From JBBQXV01 sp043785585 (GTDB lineage Bacteria > Myxococcota_A > Polyangia > Polyangiales > Polyangiaceae), in contig JAYVXB010000272.1 in NCBI GenBank assembly GCA_043785585.1, positions 1 through 6,261 of the forward strand: DNA of 6,261 bases, in the 5' to 3' direction. The notes under the pieces are model-generated. The model saw only the letters and a program-made list of their open reading frames with translations. It did not search any database and was not told the DNA's origin. The translations under genes were made by a program, and so were the position numbers. Below, piece after piece: positions 6,000 to 6,261 of this stretch (its first letter is position 1; every line of letters begins with the position of its first letter).

Positions 6000-6261
6000 A
6001 TGCCCTTCGGATGGATCGTGCTCGCGCTGTTGACCGCAGCCGCAGCCGTCGCCGCGGTCGGGGTCGCGCTACGCACCGCACCCTCCGGCCGAGCGGAGCT
6101 CGGGGTCGCCTCGGCGCTCTTCTTCTTCGCGCTGATCGTGACGCCCGTGATGGTCCTTGGGTACACGCAGCAGCTCTACCCTCCGCGGCTTGCGGTCGCA
6201 GCGCTGGCACTCTCGACGTCTGCTTTCGCCCTCTCAGCGCGAGGTCGTGGTCTCGTGCCGC
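6000..6261 (+). CDS. Multi-spanning membrane protein, N-terminal fragment (3' end outside window)
   Basis: The frame is open to the window edge, giving 87 residues with three hydrophobic segments: about 4-24 (GWIVLALLTAAAAVAAVGVAL), 34-54 (LGVASALFFFALIVTPVMVLG) and 63-80 (RLAVAALALSTSAFALSA). They are separated by short polar loops, RTAPSGRAE and YTQQLYPP. The pattern looks like the start of a polytopic inner-membrane protein. By memory, the second helix ending in VLGY recalls large membrane glycosyltransferase-type or polysaccharide proteins, but no catalytic motif is in the window. ATG 6000 is favoured because the -10-like element at 5981-5992 would place the 5' end of the mRNA there. In-frame ATG 5988 and GTG 5973 are alternatives, and none has a clear Shine-Dalgarno sequence. 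It is divergent from the methyltransferase across a 234-base gap, so the two may share regulation. Confident that this is coding membrane protein, not confident on role. Confidence 0.7.
   Translation, partial: MPFGWIVLALLTAAAAVAAVGVALRTAPSGRAELGVASALFFFALIVTPVMVLGYTQQLYPPRLAVAALALSTSAFALSARGRGLVP

Noticed and set aside
6205..6224. TGGCAC followed by GCT-like bases, reminiscent of a sigma-54 -24/-12 promoter.
   Set aside because: The GG-to-GC spacing is wrong (GT occurs where GC is required) and the site is inside the membrane-protein coding sequence.

Overview
The window is very GC-rich, and its coding strands end most codons in G or C. It pairs a Hanks-type Ser/Thr kinase with an FHA-domain bacterial enhancer-binding protein (bEBP). 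That pairing, together with the wording of both proteins, suggests a myxobacterium of the Polyangiales/Sorangium/Sandaracinus kind. This is inferred from family content, not from a marker gene.

Layout. (1) Bases 1-569, plus strand: the 3' end of a gene for a probable secreted protein with a two-cysteine segment followed by a beta-rich tail. (2) Bases 570-759: intergenic, with a nested set of inverted repeats (571-650) and a promoter-like element just before the next gene. (3) 760-2184, plus: a bEBP with an N-terminal FHA domain, an AAA+ domain with intact Walker motifs but no GAFTGA loop, and a Fis-type helix-turn-helix. (4) 2226-4886, plus: a transmembrane Ser/Thr protein kinase with a large TPR-like region predicted to lie outside the cytoplasm. 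(5) 4887-4976: a short convergent intergenic gap with a small hairpin. (6) 4977-5765, minus: a class I SAM-dependent methyltransferase with a good Shine-Dalgarno sequence. (7) 5766-5999: a divergent intergenic region with promoter-like elements facing both ways. (8) 6000-6261, plus: the 5' end of a multi-spanning membrane protein that runs off the window.

How the parts may work together. The regulator and kinase genes are co-directional and 41 bases apart. The simplest reading is a signalling unit: the TPR-like region senses something outside the cytoplasm, the kinase phosphorylates Ser/Thr residues, and the FHA domain of the regulator reads the phosphothreonine and adjusts transcription. Because the GAFTGA sigma-54 contact loop is replaced, the output may not be classical sigma-54 activation. 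The methyltransferase and the membrane protein are divergently arranged. They could belong to a surface-glycan or lipid pathway, but the window does not prove it.

A cross-cutting observation is that three of the genes lack a convincing Shine-Dalgarno sequence. Instead each has a TCGTGC-N-A element (extended -10-like) 7-11 bases before the start codon, the arrangement expected for leaderless or nearly leaderless mRNAs.
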